A stretch of 20,111 bases of DNA from Auxenochlorella pyrenoidosa (GCA_001430745.1 KQ481977.1:901970-922080), one strand, 5' to 3'. Numbered from the stretch's first letter, positions 1 through 8,706 are shown. Translations and numbers: made by a program. Notes: a model not told the origin generated them from the letters alone.

Positions 1-597
1 TCCTTTGCCCATGCTGCGCCGCAGGCCGGCGGGGCACCCGCGGCGGGCGCCCCCCGCCCCGCCTGCCTGTCCGACCTTGGCGAGGCCGCGCTGCTCGAGG
101 CGCTGACAGCTGGCGGCGAGCACAGCTGCGCCAACGAGGCGCTGCGCATGCTGAGCGGGCTGGGGGACCTGCAGGACACTGCGGGCCTGGCGGCGCTGCC
201 CACCCGGGCCGCGGTGCTGGAGCTGGCGCTGTCCCACCTGGGCCGGTGCGTGCCCCTTGTGGTGGAGGAGCCGGGCACGCTGGCGCTGGCGCGGCACTGG
301 TTCCCGCAGCTGGCGCCGGCGTTTGGGGCCCTGCGGCGGCGCAACGAGGGCACCGCGCCGCGCTGCCCGCTGAGCGCCGCCGCCGCGGCGGCCATGCGGC
401 GGCTGGGAGCTGAGGAGCAGCTGGTGTATGATGCTGCGCTGGCGCGGGCGCGGGCCATGCTGGCGGTGCTGCCGCCGCAGGCAGCGGCGCAGGCGGCAGC
501 GCTCGAGGCAGCGGGGGCAGCAGCAGCGGGGGCAGTGGATGATGACGACTCGGAGGAGGAGGAGGAGGCAGGCAGCAGCAGCAGCAGCCAGGTATGA
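1..597 (+). CDS. 3' end of a sulfotransferase-like protein (partial)
   Basis: The reading frame is open from the first base to a TGA at 595-597, giving about 198 residues of a C-terminus whose start lies upstream. The middle reads like the C-terminal part of the P-loop sulfotransferase family (Sulfotransfer_2 type): a helix with LALARHWFPQLAPAFGALRR, then RRRNEG, then a Leu-Ser helix start and EEQLVYDAALARARAML. This resembles the family pattern of a conserved Asn, an LS helix and an N/E-x-D/Q-xx-LY helix before the end. The PAPS-binding N-terminal part is not in the window, so the family call is an inference from a short region. After this comes an Ala/Gln-rich stretch, then an acidic run (DDDD, EEEEE) and a Ser run ending SSSSSQV. 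The bases at the end read CAG-gtatga, a good splice donor, so the stop could lie inside an intron (see findings). Family members normally act in the Golgi on carbohydrate or protein substrates. Confidence 0.5.
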   Translation, partial: SFAHAAPQAGGAPAAGAPRPACLSDLGEAALLEALTAGGEHSCANEALRMLSGLGDLQDTAGLAALPTRAAVLELALSHLGRCVPLVVEEPGTLALARHWFPQLAPAFGALRRRNEGTAPRCPLSAAAAAAMRRLGAEEQLVYDAALARARAMLAVLPPQAAAQAAALEAAGAAAAGAVDDDDSEEEEEAGSSSSSQV

Positions 598-1888
598 GCA
601 TGCCTGGTCCTTTCATGCTTGAAAAAAAACTTCTTTTGATTTTTTATGACTGACTTCCCTGGCTTACGCCAGTCTGACTGCTTGTGCCTGGCATGCCCTG
701 CCTCGCTCGGCTAACCTCGCGGGCCCAAACCGCAGCGCCTTGAGACACGAAGCAGGACATGAGGGTCGAGACCTTGCCAACCTGCCTGCCCTGCTGGGGA
801 GCTAAGCATTTTTGAATAATTGGATAATTGAATCACCGGCACGCAAGGGGGCGGCGGCGGCGGGAACTTTGCTGCTACAGATTGAGCGTGCTGCCAGGGC
901 CCCGTACACGTTGGTCTGGATTTAAAAACAAGGCACTGGCACGCAATGCACTATCGGCAAACTGACAGAGCCTCCAAAGACAGTTGCTGCAGCAAGCATG
1001 CGCACATGCGCGCACTCGCGCCCAAGCACAGGGGGGATCATTGCCCGATCGGAGCGTCAATTGTCGCATCTGGATTGCCAATGAGGGCTTGCGGGCGGCA
1101 TCCGGCGCTGAGCGTTTCAATTTTAAACACCACCTGCTGATGGCATCGGGCGGCTCCCCACCCTCTGTACCACCCTTCTGGCCTCCTGACATGCTAACTA
1201 CATGGATCAAGCCTGCGAGACATGTTATGACTGCTGCAAGCCCTTCACAGCCCCCCGGAGACGCAGCGCCATCCCGCCATCCCGGCATGCTTGCACCTCA
1301 GGACCTGTGGATAGCTTCCAGAGCTCCCAGCCCTGGTTTGACCCGTCACAGAATGCTCCAAGACCGCGGCACTGGTACCATGCCCGACCGTCGACCCCCT
1401 CAGTCGGACACAGCACGCCCCCAGTCTGCCAAGGGCGTTAAAAGTGGAACGGTACCACTTTCCATGAGCTTTGTTTCTTGTTTTTTGGCTGCTCCGAGCT
1501 CGGATCAGGTCTTTCCCGGCATTGCCCAGCTCCCAGGTGAGCCCCAGGCCTGCCTCCCACACAGTGGCGCCTGCAGACTGCCCAGGACAGGGGGCTTTTT
1601 GAGCGCGGCTAGAGCCTGCTCTCCCCCCTCGCGGCGATCCTTGCATTGCACCTGAGGCCTGGGAAATGCGAGATGCGCCATGCAAACACCAGCAGTGCCG
1701 AAACCGCCAGCCCGCCGTCTGGTGGCGCGCCGGCGGCAGTTTCGCGCGCACAGCGGTTGCCTGGTGGTTGGGGCTGCTGGCCCACTGCAGCCAGCCCTGG
1801 ATGCCCAGCTGCAGCCCTGATTGGCCGTCAAACCCTCCCGCCCCGCCCCCCTGCCCCGCTGCTGCAGGCTCCAATACGCCCCTCAGCC
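598..1888. other. Intergenic region between the 5' partial gene and the barwin gene
   Basis: About 1.29 kb with no supported gene. The first 250 bases are relatively AT-rich (A/T runs near 620-650 and 810-835) and probably hold the 3' UTR of the upstream gene. No TGTAA is present there. Reading frames of up to 223 codons here and on the opposite strand have no family resemblance, no sensible codon use and no splice context, so I take them as chance frames. A 7-bp stem with a 7-base loop (AAAGTGG / CCACTTT) lies near 1440-1463. The last 200 bases are probably the promoter and leader of the barwin gene. Confidence 0.6.
1815..1860 (+). promoter_or_regulatory. Inverted CCAAT box and GC-rich element ahead of the barwin gene
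   Basis: CTGATTGGCC at 1817-1826 is, on the opposite strand, GGCCAATCAG, a match to the CCAAT-box consensus bound by NF-Y. It lies about 65 bases before the chosen ATG. It is followed by a C-rich stretch with CCGCCCCGCCC. No TATA box is visible. The position suits a core promoter, but short motifs like this occur by chance in GC-rich DNA. Confidence 0.3.
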
Positions 1889-3583
1889 ATGCCGCGTCTG
1901 ACCACCACCCTCCTGGCCTTGCTGGCGCTCTCGGCGCTTGCGGCCCCCGCCGCCGGCGCCGCCGGCCGTGCCCTGCAGCGCACCCGCGACGAGGAGACGC
2001 AGGCGGCGCGCGAGGCCGCCCAGCTGGCAGCCCAGCAGGCCGAGCTGGCGCAGCTGGTCGCGTCTGGCAAGGACGACATTGCCGATCAGGTGGGCTGCCC
2101 ACCCACCCCACCCCACCGCTCACGACACGGCGACCGCTTGACATCATGAGCTCTGGCTTGATATCCAGTCCTCGTGCTGCCCATATCAGCAGGCTAAGGC
2201 CGCCAGCCATGCAGGGCCGCATCCGCCAGGCTTTGCTGGTCCCGGTGCCCACTCTGTGCCCACCCTCCTGCCCCCTCACCGCTGCAGGTGGCCCAGGAGG
2301 CGGCGCAGGCCGAAGCCAATGGGGCCGCGGAGTCTGAGCAGGAGGCGCTGCGCAAGGCCGAGAAGGAGGTGAGGGGCAGTTGGGGGGTTGCGGTACCCTG
2401 GGCTGCAGTACCCTGCCGTGCTGCTGCGCGCCCACCTCGTGCAAACACAGATGATGTGCACACCGCAGCCCCGCCGCCTGCCTGCCAACTCACGCCCGCT
2501 GCCATGCCCGCCCCCGCCCCCCCCCCCAGGCCCGCAAGGCTGCCAAGAAGGCCGCCCGCGAGGCCAAGCGCGAGGCCGAGAAGGCTGCCGCCGCTGCCCC
2601 CGCCGACTCGTCTTCTGACTCCTCTTCCGATTCCTCTTCTGGCGACTCCTCCTCCAGCGATTCCTCCTCCTCCTCCTCCCGCCGCCGCGGCCGCAAGCAC
2701 AGCCGCAAGAGCGGCAAGACCAGCAGCGACAGCAGCACCGCCAGCACCGCCAGCGCCCAGACCTTCAGCGACACGAGCACCAGCTCGCGCAGCGGCAGCC
2801 GCGCCACCAACGTGTACAGCACTTACCACTACTACTCCCCCGCCTACGAGACCTCCTCCCTGTACTGCGCTGACGTCTTCCAGGCCCCCGGCTACGACAA
2901 GAAGAAGCTGCTGACCCGCCCCTGGGTGAGCCGCCGCCCCCCCCCTTCCCCCCTGCTGCCTCCCCGTGTTGTGCTGGCGCTGGCTGCACACAGCCGCGCC
3001 TTCACATTGGTTATGAAGCCCCGCTGCTGATTGCAGCCGCCGGCCTGCCGCCCTTTGCTGCTGCTGCAACGGCTGCGGCCCCGTCCCACTCGGCCTTCTG
3101 CTCACCCGACCCCCCCCCCCACCCCACCACCACCACCACCATCCTGCAGACCGCCTACTGCAACGACGCGGGCCTGGGCCCCATGAGCCAGTCACGCTGC
3201 GGCGACAGCCTGTGCGTGCAGAACCAGGCCACCGGGGAGGTGGTCAAGATGGTGGTGGTGGACCTGTGCGGCAACACCGGCATCGACATGGGTGAGCACA
3301 GGGCTGCCCGCACAAGGCTGCCTGCACAAGGCTGCCTGCACGCGCGCGGGGCGGGCGCCGTGAGCCATGCAGCCGGCTTGCAGGCGGGGCGGCTGGGGGG
3401 TGCACCGCCCCGGCAATTGCTGACCCCCACCCCTTCAACCCATTGTGCTGTACGCTCACCGACCCTCCACATTCCTGGCCCCCTCTCCTCCCTCATGCAG
3501 ACCCCCTTGGGTTCAACCAGATTGATGGCAACGGTGCGGGTGTGCGCGATGGACACCTGCTGACCACCATCTGGTGGTGCTGA
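1889..3583 (+). CDS. Secreted barwin (PR-4) domain protein with Ser/Asp-rich linker
   Basis: Exons: 1889-2089, 2288-2368, 2530-2925, 3150-3291, 3501-3583. All introns are GT-AG (198, 161, 224 and 209 nt) and phases join cleanly to give 300 residues ending at TGA 3581-3583. The ATG was chosen because it opens a clear signal peptide (about residues 1-24, TTTLLALLALSALAAPAAGA). Residues 68-117 are Ala/Lys/Glu/Arg-rich and probably a charged helix. Residues 118-145 are Ser/Asp repeats, followed by a basic RRRGRKHSRKSGK patch and a Ser/Thr linker. Residues about 190-300 match barwin: STYHYYSP start, WTAYC, then CGDSLCVQNQATGEVV, VDLCGNTGIDMD, F-NQIDGNGAG and GHLL, ending in WWC. Six cysteines (207, 230, 243, 248, 266, 300) fit the three barwin disulfides, but the third-to-fourth spacing is CGDSLC, where plant barwins usually have CGxC. 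Barwin domains are double-psi beta barrels that bind carbohydrate and in plants are PR-4 defence proteins. An extracellular or cell-wall role is inferred. Confidence 0.88.
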
Positions 3584-4480
3584 GGGGCGCCCCGCCTGGC
3601 CCACAGGCCTCCCGGGCCTGCCCCCTGAAGGCCCGCTCCCTCCTTCTCCCCCACCAAGCCCTTGCTGAAGACCCGCTCGTCCATCCGGCTGCTCTGCAGC
3701 ATCCCTTGCACCACACCGTCGAGCGTCTGCACATCCTTCACCATGCCTTCTTTTTTGCTGTGAGCGTACCCCCCCCCTCGGCCTCTGGCCCGGCGCTGTG
3801 CGCCGGGCAGCCAACCTCCCCTACACATGCCCCCCACACCCTCACGGCTGGGATGGGGACGCGGCGGCGCGGCTGCGACACGCCGCGCCCCGCGCCCCTT
3901 CCGCCTTTTTCTTCCCCGCCGCTCCCGACTGACCGCCCCGTGTGCCCCCACGCCCTGTTGCCGACGACAGCCACCCGATGCATGCCTCTCCCGACCAGAA
4001 CTGCCATCCGCTCGCCACACATCGCGACTTCCCCACCCACACCCCCACACCTCTGTCCTACCCCAGTCTTGTGCGCTCCTGCCCGCACTCCACACGCACC
4101 TCGACACTTGCACCTCTCTCTGTACCGCCACCGCTAGTACTGCGCATCTTCCCGCCTGCCCTACCAGCGCACACCAAGCTTTCATTTTCTCACTCCTGGC
4201 ACCCGCGCCTCGTCCCTTGCATACCCTCCCCGATGCCTGTACTGCCGCCGCTGTTATTCTTTGGCGCGCCGCCCCCGCTGCCCGCCCCTCGGTAGGTACC
4301 CCCCTCTGCCTAGGCAGCCCCCTCTGGGCAAGGCCTCTAGGCCCCTCCAGGCCCGCCTGCCACACGCCCCTGCAGCACCTCCCTCCCTGCACTGCGCCCT
4401 TTGCACCGCACCGGCGCGCAAGAGCGCGGCGCAGCGGCCTTGACCCCACCGCTGCACGCGCCCATGCGCCCCGCGCGCTG
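3584..4480 (+). other. Probable long C-rich 3' UTR of the barwin gene
   Basis: About 900 bases follow the barwin stop without a supported exon. The plus strand is conspicuously poor in purines, with many CCC, CCAC and CTCC tracts from about 3640 to 4400. Long open frames exist here on both strands, but they are simple Pro/Ser/Arg or Gly/Arg translations of the biased composition. The next TGTAA downstream of the stop is at 4481, so this stretch is best read as a 3' UTR. The opposite-strand NAT gene ends at 4620, so the two genes converge. Confidence 0.5.
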
Positions 4481-4485
4481 TGTAA
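4481..4485 (+). terminator. TGTAA polyadenylation signal for the barwin transcript
   Basis: TGTAA is the standard green-algal polyadenylation signal. This one (context CTGTGTAAAACG) lies about 900 bases after the barwin stop and 135 bases before the stop of the convergent NAT gene. Cleavage would be expected 10-20 bases later. No TTACA (TGTAA on the minus strand) was seen between 4486 and 4619 for NAT. Confidence 0.5.
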
Positions 4486-4619
4486 AACGCGCCACAACTC
4501 TAAACCCTCAGCGAGCAGGCGGTGACTGGGCTACGCAGAGAGTGGGAGGTTGCAGGATGGTGGCTGGGCAATTGGACTGGGCAGGCATGCAGGGCGGAGT
4601 GAGCCACGCTGACTTGTGC

Positions 4620-6676
4620 TCAGTTGCTGCCTGCGTGGATGCCAAAGTGCTCGGCCAGCGCCGCCGCCAGCTCCTCCGGCCCCGCCAGCCGCGCCTCCCG
4701 CCGCGGCGCGCTGTCGCCGTCTGCCGCGCCGCCGTCGTACCACCGCAGCTGGTCGTTGAGCAGGGTGACCCGCCCGCCGCAGGGCAGCTGGCGCGCCGCC
4801 ACCAGGTTGGACGTGAAGTACGGGTGCAGCGTCTGCGCCCTCGCAATGGTGGTCGTGCCATATCAGGGAGGGAGGGAGGGAGGGGGTTGGTGCGCTGCCG
4901 GGCGGGCTTCCGCCGGCAGCTGGTCGCTCGCCACGTCGGATGCGCTGCTGCCTCTGCAGCCCCGCCGCCGCTTCCCACAGCCTGCAGCCAGCCCGTGCTG
5001 GCCCCTGCGCGCCGCCTGAAGCCCCCGCGGGGCCCCGCTGCTGAGTTATCTGGTCCGTCCCTTGCCCCAAAACCATGCCCCGCCTGCCAGCCACCCGGGC
5101 ACCCCACCTGCACGCACTGGTTGGCCACCTCATAGTCCTGCGGCAGGTGCTCCTCCAGCCTGGCGAGGGGGGGGGGGGGGGCGGGGGCGGGCCAACCCCT
5201 GCGCATCAACGCGCCAGATCCTTGCACAGAGGAAGCTGCTGCATTGCGCCGCTTGCAGGCTCTGCGCCGGCCCAGGCTGCGCCGCCGGCCCACTGCACGA
5301 CCGCCCCTGGATCATGCAGGCTCCGACTGCCCCTGGCTGGCCTGCCCGAGGGCCCCAAACCCTACCTCCTGCCCACCCCCCACAAACGCAAGCTCCCCCC
5401 CGAGCCCCACCCCCACCCCCACCCCCACCCCCGAGCCTCCCCCTGCCGCCCCACCTGAACCAGAGGATGTCCCGTGGCTCGCCGCCGCCCCGCGGCGCCT
5501 TGCGCAAAAAGTACCCGCCCCGCAGCTCCCAGTGGTCAACAGCTGCAGGATCCACCGCCTCGCCCACCGCGCCCGGCAGCCCCGGCCGCACCGAGAAGCG
5601 GCGCTGCAGCGCCAGCACGGCGGCGGCGGCGCCGGGGAGGCGCCCCGCCCAGCGGCTCTCGTCGGAATAGGGGCAGGGCGCGTCGGCGGGCGGCGGCAGG
5701 TGCCGCTCCGCACCCGGCGGCAGCGGCAGCGGCAGCGGCAGCTGGTCGCCGCCAAAGCCCACGTCCACCTGCGCCAGCCGGGGCCGGGGGGCCAGGGGAC
5801 AGACAAGGAGCGCTCGGCAGACGGCTGCCCAGCCTCCTCACCCCCTCCCAACAGGGCCCTGGCTGGCCTGGGCCTTGCGCAGCAGACCGCACCCCCGCAC
5901 TGACAAGCTGGGTGGCTGGAAGGACGGCCAGGGGCCAGCCCGCGCTGGCGCGCCCACCCACCAGCCAGCGGCGGCCGCCCAGCGAGACAAACAGCACTTG
6001 GTGGAAGTAGGGCCCGAGGCGCAGGCGGCCGGGGGAGGCGGGGTCGGGGGACGCCACGCGCGCCGCGCCGTCCACGACGTCAAACCCCAGCGTGCGCAGC
6101 ACGGCGCTGAACAGGCTGTTCTGCGCGGCGGGCGGGGCGCCAGGGGGGCGGCAGGTGGTTGCAGAGACTGGGGCGAGTGCGCGCTACCCAGGCTGCCCCA
6201 GGTCCCCTGCCGAGGCATCACAAGCAAGCTTCACACAACCGCCGCATGCAGGCCGCGGCGCTGCGCAGAGGCTTGCCTGCTCGTAGCACCAGCCGCCGCG
6301 GCGCCCCGACACCACCAGCTTGGCAAACACGGCGGACCGCTCGATGGAGATGGGGGCCTTGAGGGCGGGCACGTGCATGGAGGCGTTCTCAAAGGGGATC
6401 GCCAGCTGCGAAGTGGCAGCGGCAAGGAGGACCAGGTGGCGGGAGGAAGTCAAGTTTTGCAATGTGCTGAATAAATGGGCAGTAGACAGACCAGCCAGGC
6501 CCTGGAATCCTTTGCCCTCGAGCCGCTGGCCACCGCAGCAGCAGCCTCCCCACCTGGTGCAGCCGCATCAGGCGAGCCAGGATCTCCAGCGAGGGCTGCA
6601 GGCCGGCGCTGTCGCCCCATCCGATGCGCTGCAGGTAGGCGTCGAGCTCCGCGGCCGACAAAGGCGGAGGGGCCAT
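4620..6676 (-). CDS. NAT: Arylamine N-acetyltransferase (NAT), complete
   Basis: Minus-strand exons in transcription order: 6676-6554, 6405-6277, 6120-5962, 5768-5455, 5159-5108, 4832-4620. Phases join to 329 residues. NAT transfers acetyl from acetyl-CoA to arylamines, hydrazines and related compounds through a cysteine intermediate, usually in the cytosol. Family landmarks appear in order: AELDAYLQRIGW (helical start), LAIPFENASMHV, RRGGWCYEQNSLF with catalytic Cys81, LGPYFHQVLFV with His124, VDVGFGGDQLP with Asp139, then DILWFR, QDYEVANQ, HPYFTSNLVAARQ and the C-terminal ELAAALAEHFGI. Length and triad spacing are usual for NAT. The intron between exons 2 and 3 (6276-6121) starts with GC instead of GT; the others are GT-AG. 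The start at 6676 (context CCAATGGCC) puts the helix at the usual distance from the N-terminus. An in-frame ATG at 6901 would add 75 residues resembling an organelle-targeting peptide. No operon-like partner is present. Confidence 0.92.
5406..5436 (-). repeat. Hexamer repeat, G-quadruplex-prone on the NAT transcript
   Basis: The plus strand shows tandem CCCCCA units. On the NAT sense strand this is repeated GGGGGT, four or more G5 runs separated by single T, about 20 bases after the donor of the intron 5454-5160. The same intron has a run of more than ten C on the sense strand (5168-5180) just before its acceptor. Confidence 0.8.
6121..6276 (-). other. GC-AG intron within the NAT gene
   Basis: On the minus strand the exon ends GAGCAG and the intron begins gcaagc. 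It ends gcgcag before AACAGCCTG. Only this junction yields the conserved RGGxCxExN-SLF block without a gap, and no usable GT lies at the right place. GC-AG introns are a known minor class with strong AG|GCAAG donors, which this one fits. It splits the codons just after the catalytic Cys motif. Confidence 0.8.
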
Positions 6677-7766
6677 TGGCGAGGCAGCAGTGGCGGCAGC
6701 GGCGGCAGAGGCGGCAGCGCCAGCAGAGGCAGTGGTGCAGCGTCGCCGGGAGGCCGCTGAGCGCTCAATCCGCTCCGATGGCCCGCAAAACTGTGTGGGA
6801 AGCGCCTGGGGCCGGCCCGCCCAGGCTGGCCGGAGCTTGGGCTCGGATGCGCCGTGTGCGCAAGGACAAGCCAGCACTCTCGCGATGGTTGCAGTGATCA
6901 TGCCAGGGCCGTAAATGTTGATCTCAGTCCTCGCTGGGTCGCAGCAGCGATGGGCTGCCGCCGCTGCCACATCAGCTGGACGGCAGCGGTGCGGACAGCG
7001 CAGCAGCAGACAGGCAACCAGCGCCGCATCCTCAACTCGCGGTGCTGCTGTAAGCAACGACTGGTCATCACAGCAGGGCGGCGGGGCCCAGAATTCCATG
7101 GACACTGATACAAGCTCTGTCTGGCAGCAGGGGAAGGAGTGCAGTGCAATACTGCAGTTAATATCAGGCTCCTGCACTGTGCCAAGCTGCCAGCACGTAG
7201 GCCGCCTGAAAGCTTGCAATGCAATTGGGCAAATGCCGCAGCTGCGCGGCCGTGAAGAGGACTAGATGTTCCCCTCCGGCAGCGCCATTGCTGGCACCCC
7301 TGTGCAGCTGTGTACAGCCGGTGTGTTGGCGACCGTCTGGCCCCATTGCCGCTGCAGATTGCCGGCAGCAGCGCGTGAGGAGTGCAGGGACATGAAAGCG
7401 TCCAGGGCGCGCTGTGCTGTAGGCGCTGACGACGCGCCACTCCTACAACTCCTCCTGCGGGCAAAGGGAAGGTAAAAAGCAGCAGGGGAACCAATCGGGG
7501 GGACAGGGCTGCAAAAGCGGGAGGGCACACTAGGCGCCGCCATCAGGGGCGCTATCACGCATCCAAGGAAACAATGCTGGCATGCGATGACCCCCAGTGC
7601 AGGTCCTAAGGCCCCAATACGGGCTCTGCCCAGGCCCTGGCAGCCCCGCCCACCTTGAGCCTGGCTGCCGCTGTGCACAGCTGTCTGAGCCACTGCCTGC
7701 TGCTCCAGGTTGCATCGAGCTGCTTCTGCGCGCTATTCTGCTATCTCCGATGCCTTTTCCACTGCT
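6677..7766. other. NAT leader/promoter region; no gene seen
   Basis: About 1.1 kb upstream of NAT on the minus strand. The NAT frame stays open on the minus strand past the ATG at 6901 to beyond 7200, so part of it may be a longer N-terminus or leader. Beyond that I see no family-like reading frame, no clear TATA box and no RNA gene. Confidence 0.5.
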
Positions 7767-7907
7767 GCCACCTGGGCGGCCTGCCACTCTGCTGTCTCTG
7801 TGTCTGCCTGCTCGCGCTGGCGCTCCTTGCTGGACCACCTGTCCGGCAGGGCGTAAGCGCGGCGAGTCAGACACCTACACAGCAGAGTGGCAAGCCGCCC
7901 AGGCGGC
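7767..7907. repeat. Foldback 1: inverted repeat with arms of about 67 bp
   Basis: The left arm 7767-7834 and right arm 7841-7907 are imperfect reverse complements around a 6-base centre. The outer 25 bp (7771-7795 against 7879-7903) match at 24 positions. Homologous frames on the two strands give related peptides: minus strand QADTETAEWQAAQVAA and plus strand ESDTYTAEWQAAQAAS. Confidence 0.8.
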
Positions 7908-7962
7908 ATCGCCTGCCTTGCCCTCCAGCGCCGCACAACCGAACGATTGCACGTGTGTGCTG

Positions 7963-8103
7963 CTGCGCCACCTGCTGCGCTGTAGCCTGGTGAGCCGTCG
8001 CCTCCAGTCTGAAGCGCTGGCATGCAGCAGGATCTTCTGCATGCCAGCAAATCAGACTGGAGGGCTGGCAGCTCAGCAGGCCACAGCGCAGCAGGTGGCG
8101 CAG
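7963..8103. repeat. Foldback 2: hairpin of 141 bp with a 9-base loop
   Basis: The arms 7963-8027 and 8037-8103 contain three perfect complementary blocks: 21 bp (7963-7983 with 8083-8103), 12 bp (8001-8012 with 8052-8063) and 12 bp (8016-8027 with 8037-8048). The loop is CAGGATCTT. A second small palindrome with nearly the same core (GCATGCAG..CTGCATGC) follows at about 8110-8134. Size and shape resemble a plant-type microRNA precursor. Confidence 0.85.
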
Positions 8104-8297
8104 TGCCGGCATGCAGCAGGATCTCCTGCATGCTGTCCAGGCTGCCAGCAACCTTGGTTGCCTGGCGGATCATGTCCGGGTGGGAGGCCAGCTCCCCTGC
8201 AGGCAGGTGGGCGTGGTATCACCGGCGCATGCCTTGTGCAAGTATGGCTGGCTGCAACTGATCAAAAAGCACCACCTCACGCCTTCCCATGAACCAA

Positions 8298-8554
8298 GGA
8301 GCCAGGCAACCCAGTGCTGCACACAGCTTGACCGGTGAGCTGAGCAGATGGCCGCGCTTCTCCCCAAGCAGGCTGGGGTCGTGGTCACGGTGAACAAGTG
8401 GGCGACCGTGGCAACCTCCCCAGGCAGGCTGGGGTGCATTGCCACGGTCGCCACTTCTTCACCCTAGCCATGTACCCCAGCCTGCCCGGGGAGAAGCGCG
8501 ACACCTGCTGAGCTTTCCAGGTGAGGCTGCATGCAGCACTGGTTGTCAGGCTTC
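8298..8554. repeat. Foldback 3: inverted repeat with arms of about 116 bp
   Basis: The left arm 8298-8414 and right arm 8439-8554 flank a 24-base spacer. The inner 62 bp (8353-8414 against 8439-8500) match at roughly 85 percent by eye, allowing two small gaps. The similarity continues outward through CCAGTGCTGC (8321-8330) and its complement near 8533-8542. Confidence 0.85.
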
Positions 8555-8630
8555 CGGAAGAGGAAGTGGCCCAGCTGCTCGGCCACTTGCCCACCCTGGC
8601 CATGAATCCCAGCCTACCTTAGATGAAGCG
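8450..8630 (+). repeat. Two direct copies of a 49-bp unit
   Basis: The unit 8450-8498 (part of the right arm of foldback 3) recurs at 8582-8630 in the same orientation. The shared frame is GCCACTT...CACCCT..CCATG...CCCAGCCT..CC......AAGCG. With the inverted copy in the left arm there are three recognisable copies in 300 bases, plus a partial one in the spacer. Confidence 0.75.
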
Positions 8631-8706
8631 CTGCATCCTGCTCTGCTCCACAGGCAGCTGGGGCAGGGAGGAGGCCATGCGTGGCGCCTCCACGCTGAGC
8701 AGCAGG

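Noticed and set aside
1245..2444. 399-codon minus-strand open frame
   Set aside because: It lies antisense to the barwin exons 1-2 and their upstream region, is Pro/Arg/Gly-rich low-complexity sequence, and has no motif. It is a shadow of GC-rich coding DNA.
2194..3195. 333-codon minus-strand open frame rich in Gly/Ala/Val
   Set aside because: Antisense to barwin exons 2-4; its Gly/Val runs are the reverse of Ser and Pro tracts and poly-C introns.
3493..4497. 334-codon minus-strand open frame
   Set aside because: Arises from the purine-poor 3' region; composition only, no domain, and it runs antisense into the barwin last exon.
5406..5436. Telomere-like or CRISPR-like array
   Set aside because: A simple CCCCCA microsatellite inside an intron, with no spacers and a unit that is not the plant or algal TTTAGGG telomere repeat.
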